From Treponema sp. (GTDB lineage Bacteria; Spirochaetota; Spirochaetia; Treponematales; Breznakiellaceae), in contig WRIB01000001.1 in assembly GCA_009782955.1 (NCBI GenBank), positions 62,001 through 126,000 on the forward strand: a stretch of DNA of 64,000 nucleotides. The letters are read 5' to 3'. Each line of letters begins with the position of its first letter. Positions within the stretch are counted from its first letter, which is position 1. The notes beneath the pieces were generated by a model. The model saw only the letters and a list, made by a program, of their open reading frames with translations. It was not told the DNA's origin and did not search any database. The position numbers and the translations under genes are program-made. Below are positions 32,583 through 42,769 of this stretch, piece after piece.

Positions 32583-34574
32583 TTATGTCGATGTGTCCAG
32601 TTCGTACTTCTCTTCGCTTTCTGCGGCCATTCCTCCTTCGAGCGCATCGGCAGCCAGATCGGCGGTATAGCCGCCGAATGGTACTGCCTTGCCGGTTTTA
32701 GCGGTGTTATTGCGCCTGGAATTAATTAAGTGTGCCCGGTTTTTTCGTTCTGTCAGGGCAAGTCCTGCGGCAGCCCGGACTGCGCGGGCGGCAGATGTGC
32801 CGCAGCTGCAAACCTGGGCTATGTCTTCCGCTTCGGCGGCGGCGATTGTTTCGATATTCTGAAAATGTTTCAATAATTTCGCAGCCCGTTTGGCGCCTAT
32901 CCCTTCTACCGATTCGAGTGTTAATAGTTTCAGATTTGCAGAACGCAGTTTTTGGTTGAGTGAGGTGGCAAAACGGTGAGTTTCGTCCCGTACAAACTGA
33001 AGCAGCCTTAATGCTTCGGAGCTACGGGCCAAGACCAGTGGTTCTTTGGCATTGGGGAACCAGATTTCTTCTTCCCGTTTGGCAAGACCGGCAATATCGC
33101 AGTCCAAACCCAGATCATCCAAAACACCTTTAGCGGCGTTTACCTGCCCTATACCCCCGTCAATCAAAATCAGGTCGGGTAGTTCACGGTTCTCCCTGAC
33201 AAGCCGGGTGTAGCGTCGTTTTACCGCTTCCCTCATTGCGGCAAAATCATCCACAACCCCAATTACACTGCGGAGTTTTAGGTGACGGTAATTTTTTTTG
33301 TCGGGCATGCCGCCGGCAAAACTGACAAGTGAGGCTACAGGATGTTTTCCGTCAAGCTGGGCAATATCAAATCCTTCGATACGTTCGGGCCGGTTTTTTA
33401 AGTTCAGGCATCTTTTCAGTTCGTCCAGTGCAGGTCCTGCGCCGCGTTCTCTAAGCCGTTGTCTGAGTTCTTCTTCGGCATTTTGCCTTGCCATAGTCAT
33501 GACTGTTTTATGGTGTTTGTCATCCGGAACAAGGATCTGCGGTTCCAGACTGAATTGTTCACGGAACCATTTGCCCAGTGAAACAATGTCAAAGGTTTGT
33601 TCTGCATTATCTGCACCCTGGCAGTTGATTGTTGTTTGATTTCCAAAGCTTTGCAGGTAGATCTGTCCCGGAGGAAGCCGATCCCCGTTGTAGTAACCGG
33701 CAATAAAGGTAATCAGCGACTCGCTTTCGCCGGAAGCGCTCTTGGTACGGTACAGTTCACGTCCTGTAAGCTTTCCTTCGCGCATGGAAAATACCGAGTA
33801 TACGGCGAACACTCCTTCGGCTGCCCATGCTATGTAGTCCCGGCCATTTGGATCGAAATCCACAACGGCGCTGGTACTATTCAAACCTTCAATAATTTTA
33901 ATGGCATTACGAAGCTGGGCTGCACGCTCAAAACGAAGAGCTGTTGCCGCTTCCTGCATTTCACTGGATAGTTCCGATATAAGCGTTGCTGTATCCCCGG
34001 AAAGCAGCCTGGCTACCCTGTCTACCTGGAGGGCATAGTTTCCGGTATTCAGCTTTTCGCAGCAGGGCGCAGAGCAGCGGCCAATGTGGTAGTACATGCA
34101 GGGATGTTTCCGTTTTTTAAGCGTTTTGCATTTCCGCAGGGGAAAAACCCGGTCAATAACGTCCAGCATATCATCCATGGCTCCTACATTGGGAAACGGT
34201 CCGAAGTAGGACGATCCATCTTCAATAATGTGCCGGGTTCGGAATACCCGCGGATAGGAATCTGCGGTAAGACGGATTACCGGGTATGTTTTTCCGTCCT
34301 TCAGATTGATGTTGTATTTGGGACTATGTTGTTTTATAAGAGTGTTTTCCAGCAGCAGTGCTTCGTATTCATCTGTAACGATGATTGTTTCTATCGAAGC
34401 GGCATTACGAAGCAAGACCTGAGTTTTTATGTCCTTTTCGCCGGAAAAGTATGAAGCAAGCCGGTTTCGAAGTATTCGGGCTTTACCTACATATATAATG
34501 CGGTTTTCGGAATCCCGTATCAGGTAGACTCCAGGTTCTCTGGGAGCTTCTCCGGCAATCTTTTTAAGGTTCAT
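32583..34574 (-). CDS. uvrC: excinuclease ABC subunit C
   Basis: 663 residues. The GIY-YIG nuclease domain is at the N-terminus (GVYLIRDSENRIIYVGKARILRNRLASYF), with the cysteine cluster MYYHIGRCSAPC near residue 168. A UVR motif follows (about residues 205-240). The C-terminal RNase H-like endonuclease domain has IEGFDIAQLDGKHPVAS and DLILIDGGIGQVNAAK, and helix-hairpin-helix sequences are near 565-610 (LESVEGIGAKRAAKLLKHF). It makes both incisions in nucleotide excision repair after UvrAB recognition. The last 50 residues (from about 613) are poorly conserved and rich in Ala/Gly. It is divergent from the LamG protein gene. Confidence 0.95.
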   Translation of the reverse strand: MNLKKIAGEAPREPGVYLIRDSENRIIYVGKARILRNRLASYFSGEKDIKTQVLLRNAASIETIIVTDEYEALLLENTLIKQHSPKYNINLKDGKTYPVIRLTADSYPRVFRTRHIIEDGSSYFGPFPNVGAMDDMLDVIDRVFPLRKCKTLKKRKHPCMYYHIGRCSAPCCEKLNTGNYALQVDRVARLLSGDTATLISELSSEMQEAATALRFERAAQLRNAIKIIEGLNSTSAVVDFDPNGRDYIAWAAEGVFAVYSVFSMREGKLTGRELYRTKSASGESESLITFIAGYYNGDRLPPGQIYLQSFGNQTTINCQGADNAEQTFDIVSLGKWFREQFSLEPQILVPDDKHHKTVMTMARQNAEEELRQRLRERGAGPALDELKRCLNLKNRPERIEGFDIAQLDGKHPVASLVSFAGGMPDKKNYRHLKLRSVIGVVDDFAAMREAVKRRYTRLVRENRELPDLILIDGGIGQVNAAKGVLDDLGLDCDIAGLAKREEEIWFPNAKEPLVLARSSEALRLLQFVRDETHRFATSLNQKLRSANLKLLTLESVEGIGAKRAAKLLKHFQNIETIAAAEAEDIAQVCSCGTSAARAVRAAAGLALTERKNRAHLINSRRNNTAKTGKAVPFGGYTADLAADALEGGMAAESEEKYELDTST

Positions 34575-34607
34575 TGGCGAAAATTCCGATACTTATAATG
34601 TAGTACT

Positions 34608-36383
34608 ATGAAAAAATCAAACTCAGCACTTTATGCCGCTTTATTGTATAGTTTTTGGCTCTTTTTTGTCAGCCTGAACCTGGAAGCGGCGGAAAATACC
34701 ATTGTTTTAGGCTCAGCCAAAGGCTGGGGTACGGTAGAACAACGTACTCAGGTGGACGAAATCAACGCAGTCAGGCCCAATTCGGTGCTTACCCTTTCGT
34801 CTGCCATGCCAAACGAGGCTGGACGGGCAAACGGAGCCGGACAAACAAGTTCCGGTTCAACAGAAGATTTTTTTGCCCTTTATGCAGCGTTCCGCAACTT
34901 TCCTGTCCAGGAATCCGTTCTGGATTTGGCTTTAAGTTTTGACGAAGGTGTTCCGGAACGTTTTGCCGACAACCGAAAAAATTACAGAGTGGTTGTGTCA
35001 AGGGCAGTTCAGGCTGTTAATGAGCGCTGGGCACGGTACGGACGCGGAGCGGCGCTTTTTACCGGAGAGAATAAAGCTGCCGGTGCTCCTGTAACGGTAT
35101 GGCCCGGTCCTTCAGCACTCTTTGCGCCGGGCAGAAGTATCCGGGATTTCAGTATAGAATTCTGGCTTTTCCCCAATGCTATGGAAAACGGCGAACAGGT
35201 TGTCGCCTGGACAGCGGCGGAAAATCAACGCATTTTTTGCGAAACTGTAAGGAACAGAATGCGCTGGACCTTCCAGAATTTTTTTGCTCCGCCGGACAGA
35301 CTACGACTGTCGGGAAGGGCCGAGGGCAGGGTTGGAACATCGGACAGATTAACACTTTCTGTTGAAAGCAGAGTCGCCATAATACCCCGCAGTTGGAGTC
35401 ACCATTTAATACGATATAACGCCGATACAGGATTGCTGGAATATCTTGTTAACGGGCGCATCGAAAATATGTGCTATACAACCGCCAATGGCAGGGAAGG
35501 GGGAGATGTGTATACTCCCCTGATAAACTGGGACGGGGTGTTTATTTTAGGAAATCGTTTTTCCGGAATGATGGATGAATTCCGGATTTACAATAAGGTC
35601 ATCAATACTCCGGGCCATTCGGTTCTTGAAAAGGCAAGTTATACAGCCCTGGAATTACCTGAGTTGTCAAAGTTCCCCAGGGGCGGCGGCCGTTTTGAAA
35701 CCCGTACTATTGACCTGGGTGAAATGGGATCGACAGTTAAAAGGATCGAAGCTTCCGGCGGAAGGCTTGGTTTTGCATCGGCGGGCAGTAAAGCCATGAC
35801 GGTAAAAAATACCTATGCAGGAAAAGGAAATTTCCGCTTCCCTGATAATTCATCGGTTCAGTTTTTTATCCGGGCAGGAGAAGAACCATATCGTTTCGGT
35901 AATATACCCTGGATCCCTGTAGTTCCCGGACAATCGGTGCCTGGCACTGTTCGGGGGCGTTATGTTCAGATTGCAGCGGATTTTTATCCCAGCGGAGATT
36001 GTTCTGCCAGCCCTTATCTGGAAGAATTGCGAATTGTTTATAACAGAAACGATCCGCCTTATCCGCCTTCGCTGGTTACGGTTCGTCCTTTGGACGGAGC
36101 AGTGGAGCTTTCCTGGCGGCCAAGTCCCGACGAACATGCCCGCGGTTATCTTGTTTATTACGGTACTTCCCGGGGTGTTTATTACGGGGAAGATGCATCA
36201 TTCGGAGCTTCTCCCATTAATGTGGGAAACCGGACTTCCATAAGACTGGAAGGATTAAAAAACGGAACTTTGTATTTCTTTGTAATTGCAGCCTATGACG
36301 GAACAGGCCCAAGACCGGAGGATTTACATCCCGGAAAATTTTCAAAGGAAGTCAGCGCCCGGCCTTTAAGGACAGGTCAATGA
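34608..36383 (+). CDS. secreted LamG-like/fibronectin type III protein
   Basis: 591 residues with a signal peptide (YAALLYSFWLFFVSLNLEAA). Residues about 140-330 look like a concanavalin/LamG fold (RSIRDFSIEFWLFPNAMENGE, SWSHHLIRYNADTGLLEYLVNG, GMMDEFRIYNKVI). The last 100 residues are a fibronectin type III domain (PPYPPSLVTVRPLDGAVELSW, GTSRGVYYG, GLKNGTLYFFVIAAYD). Such combinations usually bind carbohydrates or proteins outside the inner membrane. Treponemes have conserved proteins of this layout; the function is unknown. It precedes the large TPR gene by 72 bases. Confidence 0.8.
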   Translation: MKKSNSALYAALLYSFWLFFVSLNLEAAENTIVLGSAKGWGTVEQRTQVDEINAVRPNSVLTLSSAMPNEAGRANGAGQTSSGSTEDFFALYAAFRNFPVQESVLDLALSFDEGVPERFADNRKNYRVVVSRAVQAVNERWARYGRGAALFTGENKAAGAPVTVWPGPSALFAPGRSIRDFSIEFWLFPNAMENGEQVVAWTAAENQRIFCETVRNRMRWTFQNFFAPPDRLRLSGRAEGRVGTSDRLTLSVESRVAIIPRSWSHHLIRYNADTGLLEYLVNGRIENMCYTTANGREGGDVYTPLINWDGVFILGNRFSGMMDEFRIYNKVINTPGHSVLEKASYTALELPELSKFPRGGGRFETRTIDLGEMGSTVKRIEASGGRLGFASAGSKAMTVKNTYAGKGNFRFPDNSSVQFFIRAGEEPYRFGNIPWIPVVPGQSVPGTVRGRYVQIAADFYPSGDCSASPYLEELRIVYNRNDPPYPPSLVTVRPLDGAVELSWRPSPDEHARGYLVYYGTSRGVYYGEDASFGASPINVGNRTSIRLEGLKNGTLYFFVIAAYDGTGPRPEDLHPGKFSKEVSARPLRTGQ

Positions 36384-36455
36384 TAAAGAACGCTGATAAT
36401 TTCGGCAGAGCCGGTGACCGGCAGCCTGAAAGGTGAATGCATACAGGATGGGTGA

Positions 36456-39400
36456 ATGAATTTTGATCTTCAGGATGTTCTGGAACGCGCAAAAGGATCC
36501 TCCCGTGTTGGGGATCATGAAGAAGCGGAACGGCTATTAAAACAATATATCACAAAAGTTCCGGATGACAGATCCGCCCGTTTGCTTTTGGGTATAACTC
36601 TTGCCAAGCAGGAAAAATCAGACGAGGCAGTGGATGAATTCACCACCCTTTTGGCCGAAAATCCCAACGATGTAGAAGCGTTAAACAACCTTGCGGTTAT
36701 TTACCGCCGGCAGGACAAGCTTCAGGATGCGCTCGGCGCGCTGATGGAAGCAATCGATATTGATCCTGTCAGGGCTGAATTTCATTACAATATCGGGAAT
36801 ATTCATAAACAACTTGGAAACCTTAAAGCCGCTTCCATGGCCTATGCAAAGGTTATTGAACTGAACCCCGACTATGTTCATGCATACAATAATCTGGGAA
36901 CCATCTACGATCAGCTTCGCGAATATGAAAAAGCTTACATGACTTTCCGTAAAGGCCTGGCCCTGGATCGCAACAACCCAACCCTTCATTTTAATTACGG
37001 TGTTGCTCTGGAAGCCAACAACCGTTTTGAAGATGCGTTAAACGAATACAAGTTGGCGCAGAGAAGCAAACCAGGCTGGCTTCAGCCAATGAACAATATG
37101 GGGATCATTTATTTTAAACAGGGTCAGCATACCAAAGCAATGGATACCTTTAACCGTATTCTTCATGCAGATCCCCTTAATGCGGAAGCCCGGAACAATA
37201 TGGGTGTGGTTCAGGCCGATCAGGGTAAAATTAAAGAGGCTGTTGCAAATTACCGCAGGGCAATTGAGTCCGATCCCAAATATGTAAAGGCTGTTGTCAA
37301 TCTTGAGCGCGCTCTGGAAGATTCCGGAGACTTTGCCGATGCGGTTGTTGAACTGGAAAAGCTAATCAAACTTGTTCCCAACAGCGCTGATGTGCGGCAT
37401 CGTCTTGCTGCCCTTTACCTGAAAATGGACAGGTACCCCGAAGCGCTTCAGCAGGCTCAGGCTGCTCTGGAATGGGAACCTGAAAATACCCAGGCTCTTC
37501 GTATTCTTGGAACAACTCAGCGTGTTATGGGAAATGACGCTGAAGCGGAAAAAGTTTTTGAAAAAATACTCAGTATTGATCCGGGAAACTTTGCGTTTCA
37601 TCTGGACCTTGCAGATATTCATTTTAAACGAAAGGAATATAAAAAGGCCGAAGAAAGGATAATGGCTTTCCTTTCACGGCGGCCAAATGACCGGGAAGCA
37701 AAAATGCTTTTGGGCCGCCTGTATGCCAAAATGGGAAACCGTACCCATGCAATTCAGATTTTTGAAGAACTGGCCAAGGCAGATCCCAATGATACCGAAG
37801 CATTGGCTGCTGCAGCCGAACTTCACAAGAATGCAGGGGAGACTGAGAAAGCTCTGCGTACTGCGGATAAACTGGTTAACCTTCAGGGAAAACGGGCGAC
37901 GCCGGATGACCTTTCCGATTTGAATGATTCTTTGGCTTTTTACGAAAGCGCCGTTAAGGCATATTCTTCGGATGTAACCGACATGTGGGCACGAAACCTG
38001 AAGCTTTTACAGGATGCGGTTACGGAAGACAAAAATGATACAGACGACATTTCCCTTCTTATGGGGATGGGAGATAAATCTCCTGTTCTGGATGAAGAAA
38101 CAGAAGCGCTCTTTATTGAAGAACCCGATTTCGGACTGGAAGACACCGACGAGTTATTTTTTGATGATGAGCTTCCTCTTTATGATGAAGAAACCCAACC
38201 CGATATGTCGTTGGACAATATGGCTGAGCCGGAGGCTGAATATTATCCGGAACCGCCGTATCAGGAACCCCAAAAAAATCAGAGCGGAGATTACCGGCCG
38301 CCGCCGCAGCCTCAACAGGATTATCCGCTGCCTCCGGAACCTCCGCAGCCCCAACAGGATTATTCGCCGCCTCCGGAACCGCCGCAACAACCTCCGCAGC
38401 CCCAACAGGATTATTCGCCGCAGCCGGAACAACCGCCGCCACCACAACAGCCGCCACCACAACCACAGCCACAGCCGCAACAGCAATGGCAACCACCACC
38501 ACAGCCACAGCCCCAACAGCAATGGCAACCACCGCAACCACAGCCACAGCGACAACAGCCACGGCAACAACAGCCGCAGTATCCTCCCGGAGATGAACCG
38601 GAAGCCCTTCCTATTGATGAGGAAGAAGAGGAACTTACTCTGGAAGACGGAGGAGAGGAACAGCCCGGGGAATGGGAAGAATCGGCTGAGGAATCAGAAG
38701 CGCCCGGAGAATCAGATGTTGATGAAGATTCTGCCGAAGACTCTTTAGATACCCCGGACAATATCCAGGATGATGAAACCGGAAGTACTGAAGAAGAACC
38801 TCCTCAGGAAGAAGACTTCCTGCCTGACGATCTGCCGGGTTCGGAAGATGAAGATTTCTCTGCTGCAGAAGAACCTTTAATGGATGAAGATCTCTTCGGC
38901 GAAGAAGAACCGGAATCCTTTTCGGATTCTGCCGAAGATTTTTCCGGTGAACAACAGGATATGCCCGGGATGTTTTCTGATGAACCGGAAGAGGATTTCC
39001 TGGATAGTTTGGAAGAACCTGTACAGAGCGAGGCTCCGGGCCCGGAATTGAATGAATCTGAGCCGGATGAACAGTTGTTTGAAAACGAACCTGAAGAATT
39101 TTTGGGAAAACCGCCGGCAAATGGGGTTCTTCCCCAAGTTCCTCCAATCAGTGATAATAAACCATGGTCAAAGGAAGGAGAAGAATTAAAAAAAGATCCG
39201 CTTACCAGGGATGCAATACTTGGATTAATGAATTATCTTAAAGATATGTCTTCTTCACTTCCTCAAGGGAAACTGGAAGCTTTTGAAAAAAGTAATGCCC
39301 GGCTTTCTATGGATAATGTGATTAATACATTGAAAGGAAAAGAAGGATTGTTAAAGGGAATTAACAAGAAAATTCTTCAAAAAGATCGGCGTGCCGGGCA

Positions 39401-39593
39401 TGGGTTCAGTACTCCGTCCCTTAATAAAGCCCTTTCCAAACCGGTTAGCGGGGAAAAAATTGTTGGAACCCTGTCTTATCTGGAAAATCTGTCAAGTTCT
39501 GTAAATGACAAGAATCTTGTTTTGGAGCTTCGGCAGAAAGTACAAAGTATTATGTCAAGGATTAAAGATGTAATGGACAAGAGGCAGAAATAG
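36456..39593 (+). CDS. large TPR protein with Pro/Gln-rich and acidic regions
   Basis: 1045 residues, no signal peptide. Residues about 1-470 hold roughly twelve tetratricopeptide repeats (EAERLLKQYITKVPDDRSAR, NLAVIYRRQDKLQDALGAL, NNLGTIYDQLREYEKAYMTF). About 590-715 is low complexity, almost only Pro, Gln and a few Tyr, made of repeated PPQPQQDYSPPPEP-like units. About 715-900 is very acidic (E/D/S). The last 120 residues are again folded (DAILGLMNYLKDMSSSLPQGK, and a related KIVGTLSYLENLSSSVNDKN). It probably acts as a cytoplasmic scaffold. The HDOD gene starts at the next base, so the two proteins are likely partners. Confidence 0.85.
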   Translation: MNFDLQDVLERAKGSSRVGDHEEAERLLKQYITKVPDDRSARLLLGITLAKQEKSDEAVDEFTTLLAENPNDVEALNNLAVIYRRQDKLQDALGALMEAIDIDPVRAEFHYNIGNIHKQLGNLKAASMAYAKVIELNPDYVHAYNNLGTIYDQLREYEKAYMTFRKGLALDRNNPTLHFNYGVALEANNRFEDALNEYKLAQRSKPGWLQPMNNMGIIYFKQGQHTKAMDTFNRILHADPLNAEARNNMGVVQADQGKIKEAVANYRRAIESDPKYVKAVVNLERALEDSGDFADAVVELEKLIKLVPNSADVRHRLAALYLKMDRYPEALQQAQAALEWEPENTQALRILGTTQRVMGNDAEAEKVFEKILSIDPGNFAFHLDLADIHFKRKEYKKAEERIMAFLSRRPNDREAKMLLGRLYAKMGNRTHAIQIFEELAKADPNDTEALAAAAELHKNAGETEKALRTADKLVNLQGKRATPDDLSDLNDSLAFYESAVKAYSSDVTDMWARNLKLLQDAVTEDKNDTDDISLLMGMGDKSPVLDEETEALFIEEPDFGLEDTDELFFDDELPLYDEETQPDMSLDNMAEPEAEYYPEPPYQEPQKNQSGDYRPPPQPQQDYPLPPEPPQPQQDYSPPPEPPQQPPQPQQDYSPQPEQPPPPQQPPPQPQPQPQQQWQPPPQPQPQQQWQPPQPQPQRQQPRQQQPQYPPGDEPEALPIDEEEEELTLEDGGEEQPGEWEESAEESEAPGESDVDEDSAEDSLDTPDNIQDDETGSTEEEPPQEEDFLPDDLPGSEDEDFSAAEEPLMDEDLFGEEEPESFSDSAEDFSGEQQDMPGMFSDEPEEDFLDSLEEPVQSEAPGPELNESEPDEQLFENEPEEFLGKPPANGVLPQVPPISDNKPWSKEGEELKKDPLTRDAILGLMNYLKDMSSSLPQGKLEAFEKSNARLSMDNVINTLKGKEGLLKGINKKILQKDRRAGHGFSTPSLNKALSKPVSGEKIVGTLSYLENLSSSVNDKNLVLELRQKVQSIMSRIKDVMDKRQK

Positions 39594-40454
39594 ATGGCTG
39601 AAAATGTTTCTAAAAAAATAGGTGATTATATAGTAAATATGCCAAGCTTGCCGACATCGGTGGCAAAGGTACTTGAGGTCTGTAACAACCCCCAGACAAG
39701 CCCTGCGGATTTGAACCATGTTATTTCCCTGGATCCGGTACTGGTTGCCCGTGTGCTTAAGCTGATCAATTCCGCTTATTATGGTTTGGGTCAGCAGGTT
39801 ACCAGTCTTGTCCGGGCAATTATCATGATTGGCATCAATACCGTAAAAAATCTGGCATTGTCTACTTCTGTTGTTGGAAACCTTTCAAAGAGCAAAAATC
39901 CGTCAGGACTTGATATAGAAGGGTTTTGGCGTCATTCTCTGTGTGTTGGAGTTGCAGCCAAGGCTATTGCAAAAAAACGGGGAGTGGACAATAAACAATG
40001 GGAAGAATATTTTGCGGCAGGTCTTCTTCACGACATTGGTAAAATACCTCTTAATGCTGTACTGCAAAACGATTATATGCTGATTGTCAGTTCTTCCGAT
40101 CGTGACAAGCTGTCTCTGGTTCGTTCTGAGGATCGTGATTTGGGTATTAATCACTGCAATTCCGGAGCTTTGATAGTAAAAGCCTGGAAGCTGGAAGGAT
40201 CTGTGGGAGATGTTATTGTGTTTCATCACAATCATACAGATTACGATGGAGAACACAGGGATTTGCTTTATACAATAATCCTGGCAAACTACTTTGCCCT
40301 GCAAACAGAAACCGGTTTTTCAGGCGACCTTCATCCGGAAAAACCCGGGCCTTCAATCTGGGAAGCTTTGGGCATAACCCCCGATGTTTTTGACGAGATA
40401 AGCGAAAAAGTAAACGTCGAGATAGAAAAAGCCGAAGTGTTTCTTAAACTGTAA
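39594..40454 (+). CDS. HDOD-domain signalling protein
   Basis: 286 residues. The HDOD domain covers about 10-210: MPSLPTSVAKVLEVCNNPQTS, LVARVLKLINSAYYGL, VTSLVRAIIMIGINTVKNLAL, and FWRHSLCVGVAAKAIA. Unlike many HDOD proteins it keeps an HD pair in the last part (GLLHDIGKIPL) and further histidines (VFHHNHTDYDGE), so metal binding is possible. HDOD proteins link signal transduction to chemotaxis, motility or cell cycle. Its start directly abuts the stop of the large TPR gene. Confidence 0.88.
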   Translation: MAENVSKKIGDYIVNMPSLPTSVAKVLEVCNNPQTSPADLNHVISLDPVLVARVLKLINSAYYGLGQQVTSLVRAIIMIGINTVKNLALSTSVVGNLSKSKNPSGLDIEGFWRHSLCVGVAAKAIAKKRGVDNKQWEEYFAAGLLHDIGKIPLNAVLQNDYMLIVSSSDRDKLSLVRSEDRDLGINHCNSGALIVKAWKLEGSVGDVIVFHHNHTDYDGEHRDLLYTIILANYFALQTETGFSGDLHPEKPGPSIWEALGITPDVFDEISEKVNVEIEKAEVFLKL

Positions 40455-40458
40455 CGCA

Positions 40459-40895
40459 AACGTCAATTTACCGCTGAACCTGGTATAAAAAATGCCTGTA
40501 TTAATAAAGCAAAGGGGCAGGAAAAGCCCTGGTAAGGAGCCCTGTAGAATCCGAAAAAACAGCCTTCTGACTACCTAAACGTAAAATTAAGTATTGAAAA
40601 TCTTATGGAGTTAGCGTTTAGGCAGTCAGGCTTTCTTACCCTTATTATTCCTATTTTTAGCAGGTCTATTTTTCCGGGGAATTCCAGATGCTCTTACCAG
40701 GGCTTTTCCTGCCCCTTTCCATACAAATATTACAGGTTTATGTATACCAAACTCAGCCGTCAATTACTGCTTGCATCCATTGCAAATCACTTATCTACTG
40801 CTGAACTTGACATTACATTAACTGAAAATAGCTCTCCTCTTTGCTTGGTTTATTCGGATTATTTAATGTGGTAGGCTCAGCGGCAGATTGACGTT
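40459..40895. repeat. large foldback element between the HDOD gene and argS
   Basis: Nested inverted repeats fill the 489-base gap. Outer: AACGTCAATTTACCGCTGAA (from 40459) against TCAGCGGCAGATTGACGTT (ending 40895), about 20 of 24 positions over the full arms. Inner: a perfect 26-base pair, 40511-40536 with 40693-40718 (core GGGGCAGGAAAAGCCC). Innermost: GACTACCTAAACG (ending 40581) with CGTTTAGGCAGTC (40615-40627). No convincing gene lies inside. A further partial copy of the outer arm motif (CTGCTGAACTTGACATTA) occurs at about 40797-40815. Confidence 0.75.
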
Positions 40896-40942
40896 AATAG
40901 CAGCATCAAGACTTTTTTTTCTTTTTATGGTAACTACAATAC

Positions 40943-42754
40943 ATGGACTTTCAAGAAAGCTGGAAACACCGCATAGCGGAAATACTAAATGCCGCATTAA
41001 AAGAAGCAGGAATTAACGCAACTATCGAGCCAAAAACCATTACTGCGGAGCTTCCTCCAAAACCGGAAATGGGGGACATTGGGTTCCCCATGTTTGCCTA
41101 TGCAAAATTGTTCCGCAAAGGGCCGCCGCAGATTGCAGAAATGCTTGTCCAGCGTCTTAACGAACCTGATAACCGGCAAAGCGGTGCAACCGGGACTGCC
41201 GGTGCGGACGGTCCTTATGTGAATATTCGGCTTGATCGCGGAAAAGCTGCCATGGCAATCCTGACGGAAATGCTGAACAATCCTGTAGGACGGCCGGAAA
41301 ACCATTCCGGCGCCCGTATTATGGTCGAGTTTTCCAGCCCCAATACCAACAAACCGCTTCACCTGGGACATCTTCGCAATGATATATTGGGAGAAAGCAT
41401 TTCCCGCATACTTGCCGCCTGCGGAGCTGAAGTCCGAAAGGTGTGCATTATCAACGACAGGGGTATTCATATATGCAAGTCCATGCTTGCCTATAAAGAA
41501 AACGGCGGCGGTAAAACACCGGAATCGGAAAGAATTAAGAGTGATCACTTTGTCGGCGACTGGTATGTCGCGTTTAGCCGGCGGCTAAAAGAAGAAACCG
41601 AAGAACTGATAAACAAAGAGGGTGTAGATAAGGACAAGGCCGAAGCCGCCGCCCCGGTATTGAAACGGGCACAAGAACTGCTCCGGTTGTGGGAAGCAGG
41701 AGATAAAGAAACCGTTGATCTGTGGAAAAAGATGAACAACTGGACTATCGAAGGTATGAAAAAAACCTACGAACGCACCGGTGTTTCTTTTGATCAATAT
41801 TACTTTGAAAGCGAAACGTATCTTAAAGGAAAAGAAGAAATCGGAAAGGCGCTTGATAAGGGGATTTTCTACAAAAATCAGGATGGAGCGGTAATGGTGG
41901 ATTTGGAAGCGGAAAAGCTCGGCAAGAAGGTTTTGCTCCGCAGTGACGGCACTTCGATCTACATTACCCAGGATATAGGTCTTGCTATTTACCGTAACCG
42001 CGACTGGCCATTTGACCGGCTGGTCTATGTGGTCGGTTCGGAACAGCAATATCATTTTAAAGTGCTGTTTACCATTTTGGAAAAGCTTGGGTTCCCCTGG
42101 GCAAAAAATCTCTATCATCTTTCCTATGGCATGGTAAACCTGCCGGAAGGAAAAATGAAAAGCCGCGAAGGTACGGTGGTAGATGCTGACGATCTGATTG
42201 ACAGTTTGCGGGATCTGGCTCTGGAAGAAATTCGGGAAAAAGAACGGGAAGAAGCGCTTGATGACCCAAAAGAAACCGCAGAAAAGATCGCACTGGGTGC
42301 GCTTCATTATTATCTTTTATCCGTTACTCCTTCCAAAGATATGCTTTTTGACCCAAAAGAAAGTCTTTCGTTTAACGGCAACACCGGCCCGTATTTGCAG
42401 TATATGGGGGCGCGGATTTCTTCCATGCTCCGTAAGGCCGGGGAAATGAAAACTCAAAAGGATCACCCACCCTATGCGCTCTTATGTTCCGACCCCGAAT
42501 GGGAATTGCTTAAAGCGCTGGCAAATTACGATGAAGCAGTTTCCTCCGCTGCATCAAATATGGACCCTTCTCTGCTTGGTACATATCTTTACGACCTTTC
42601 AAAAGCGTTCAGCCGTTTTTACCACGACTGTCCCATATTGCAGGCAGAAACTCCTGAACTTTCCGCCGCTCGGCTTGATCTTTCCAGACTGGTACTTAAA
42701 GTTATGCAAAATGCCTTCGCTTTAATCTGCATTCCCTTTCTTGAGGCAATGTAA
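40943..42754 (+). CDS. argS: arginyl-tRNA synthetase
   Basis: 603 residues. It charges tRNA-Arg. The N-terminal additional domain is followed by the class I HIGH motif in SSPNTNKPLHLGHLRND (HLGH). The KMSKS equivalent is GKMKSREGTVVDADDL near residue 400. The C-terminal DALR-type anticodon-binding domain ends ALICIPFLEAM. Other family phrases are CIINDRGIHICKSMLAY and YVVGSEQQYHFKVLF. The length is normal for bacterial ArgS. The XRE-cupin gene follows 15 bases later with AGGAG between. Confidence 0.95.
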   Translation: MDFQESWKHRIAEILNAALKEAGINATIEPKTITAELPPKPEMGDIGFPMFAYAKLFRKGPPQIAEMLVQRLNEPDNRQSGATGTAGADGPYVNIRLDRGKAAMAILTEMLNNPVGRPENHSGARIMVEFSSPNTNKPLHLGHLRNDILGESISRILAACGAEVRKVCIINDRGIHICKSMLAYKENGGGKTPESERIKSDHFVGDWYVAFSRRLKEETEELINKEGVDKDKAEAAAPVLKRAQELLRLWEAGDKETVDLWKKMNNWTIEGMKKTYERTGVSFDQYYFESETYLKGKEEIGKALDKGIFYKNQDGAVMVDLEAEKLGKKVLLRSDGTSIYITQDIGLAIYRNRDWPFDRLVYVVGSEQQYHFKVLFTILEKLGFPWAKNLYHLSYGMVNLPEGKMKSREGTVVDADDLIDSLRDLALEEIREKEREEALDDPKETAEKIALGALHYYLLSVTPSKDMLFDPKESLSFNGNTGPYLQYMGARISSMLRKAGEMKTQKDHPPYALLCSDPEWELLKALANYDEAVSSAASNMDPSLLGTYLYDLSKAFSRFYHDCPILQAETPELSAARLDLSRLVLKVMQNAFALICIPFLEAM

Positions 42755-42769
42755 CAAAAGGAGAATACG

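Noticed and set aside
38113-38761. Long overlapping reading frames on both strands (up to 244 residues) opposite and within the Pro/Gln-rich region of the large TPR gene
   Set aside because: They arise from the biased CCx/CAx codons of the low-complexity stretch, have no ribosome sites and translate to repetitive sequence.
40605-40874. An 89-codon open frame in the HDOD-argS gap
   Set aside because: It runs through the foldback element, has no ribosome site and no recognisable protein features.
41585-42307. A 240-codon minus-strand frame within argS
   Set aside because: It is antisense to a full-length argS and contains no start signal or domain.
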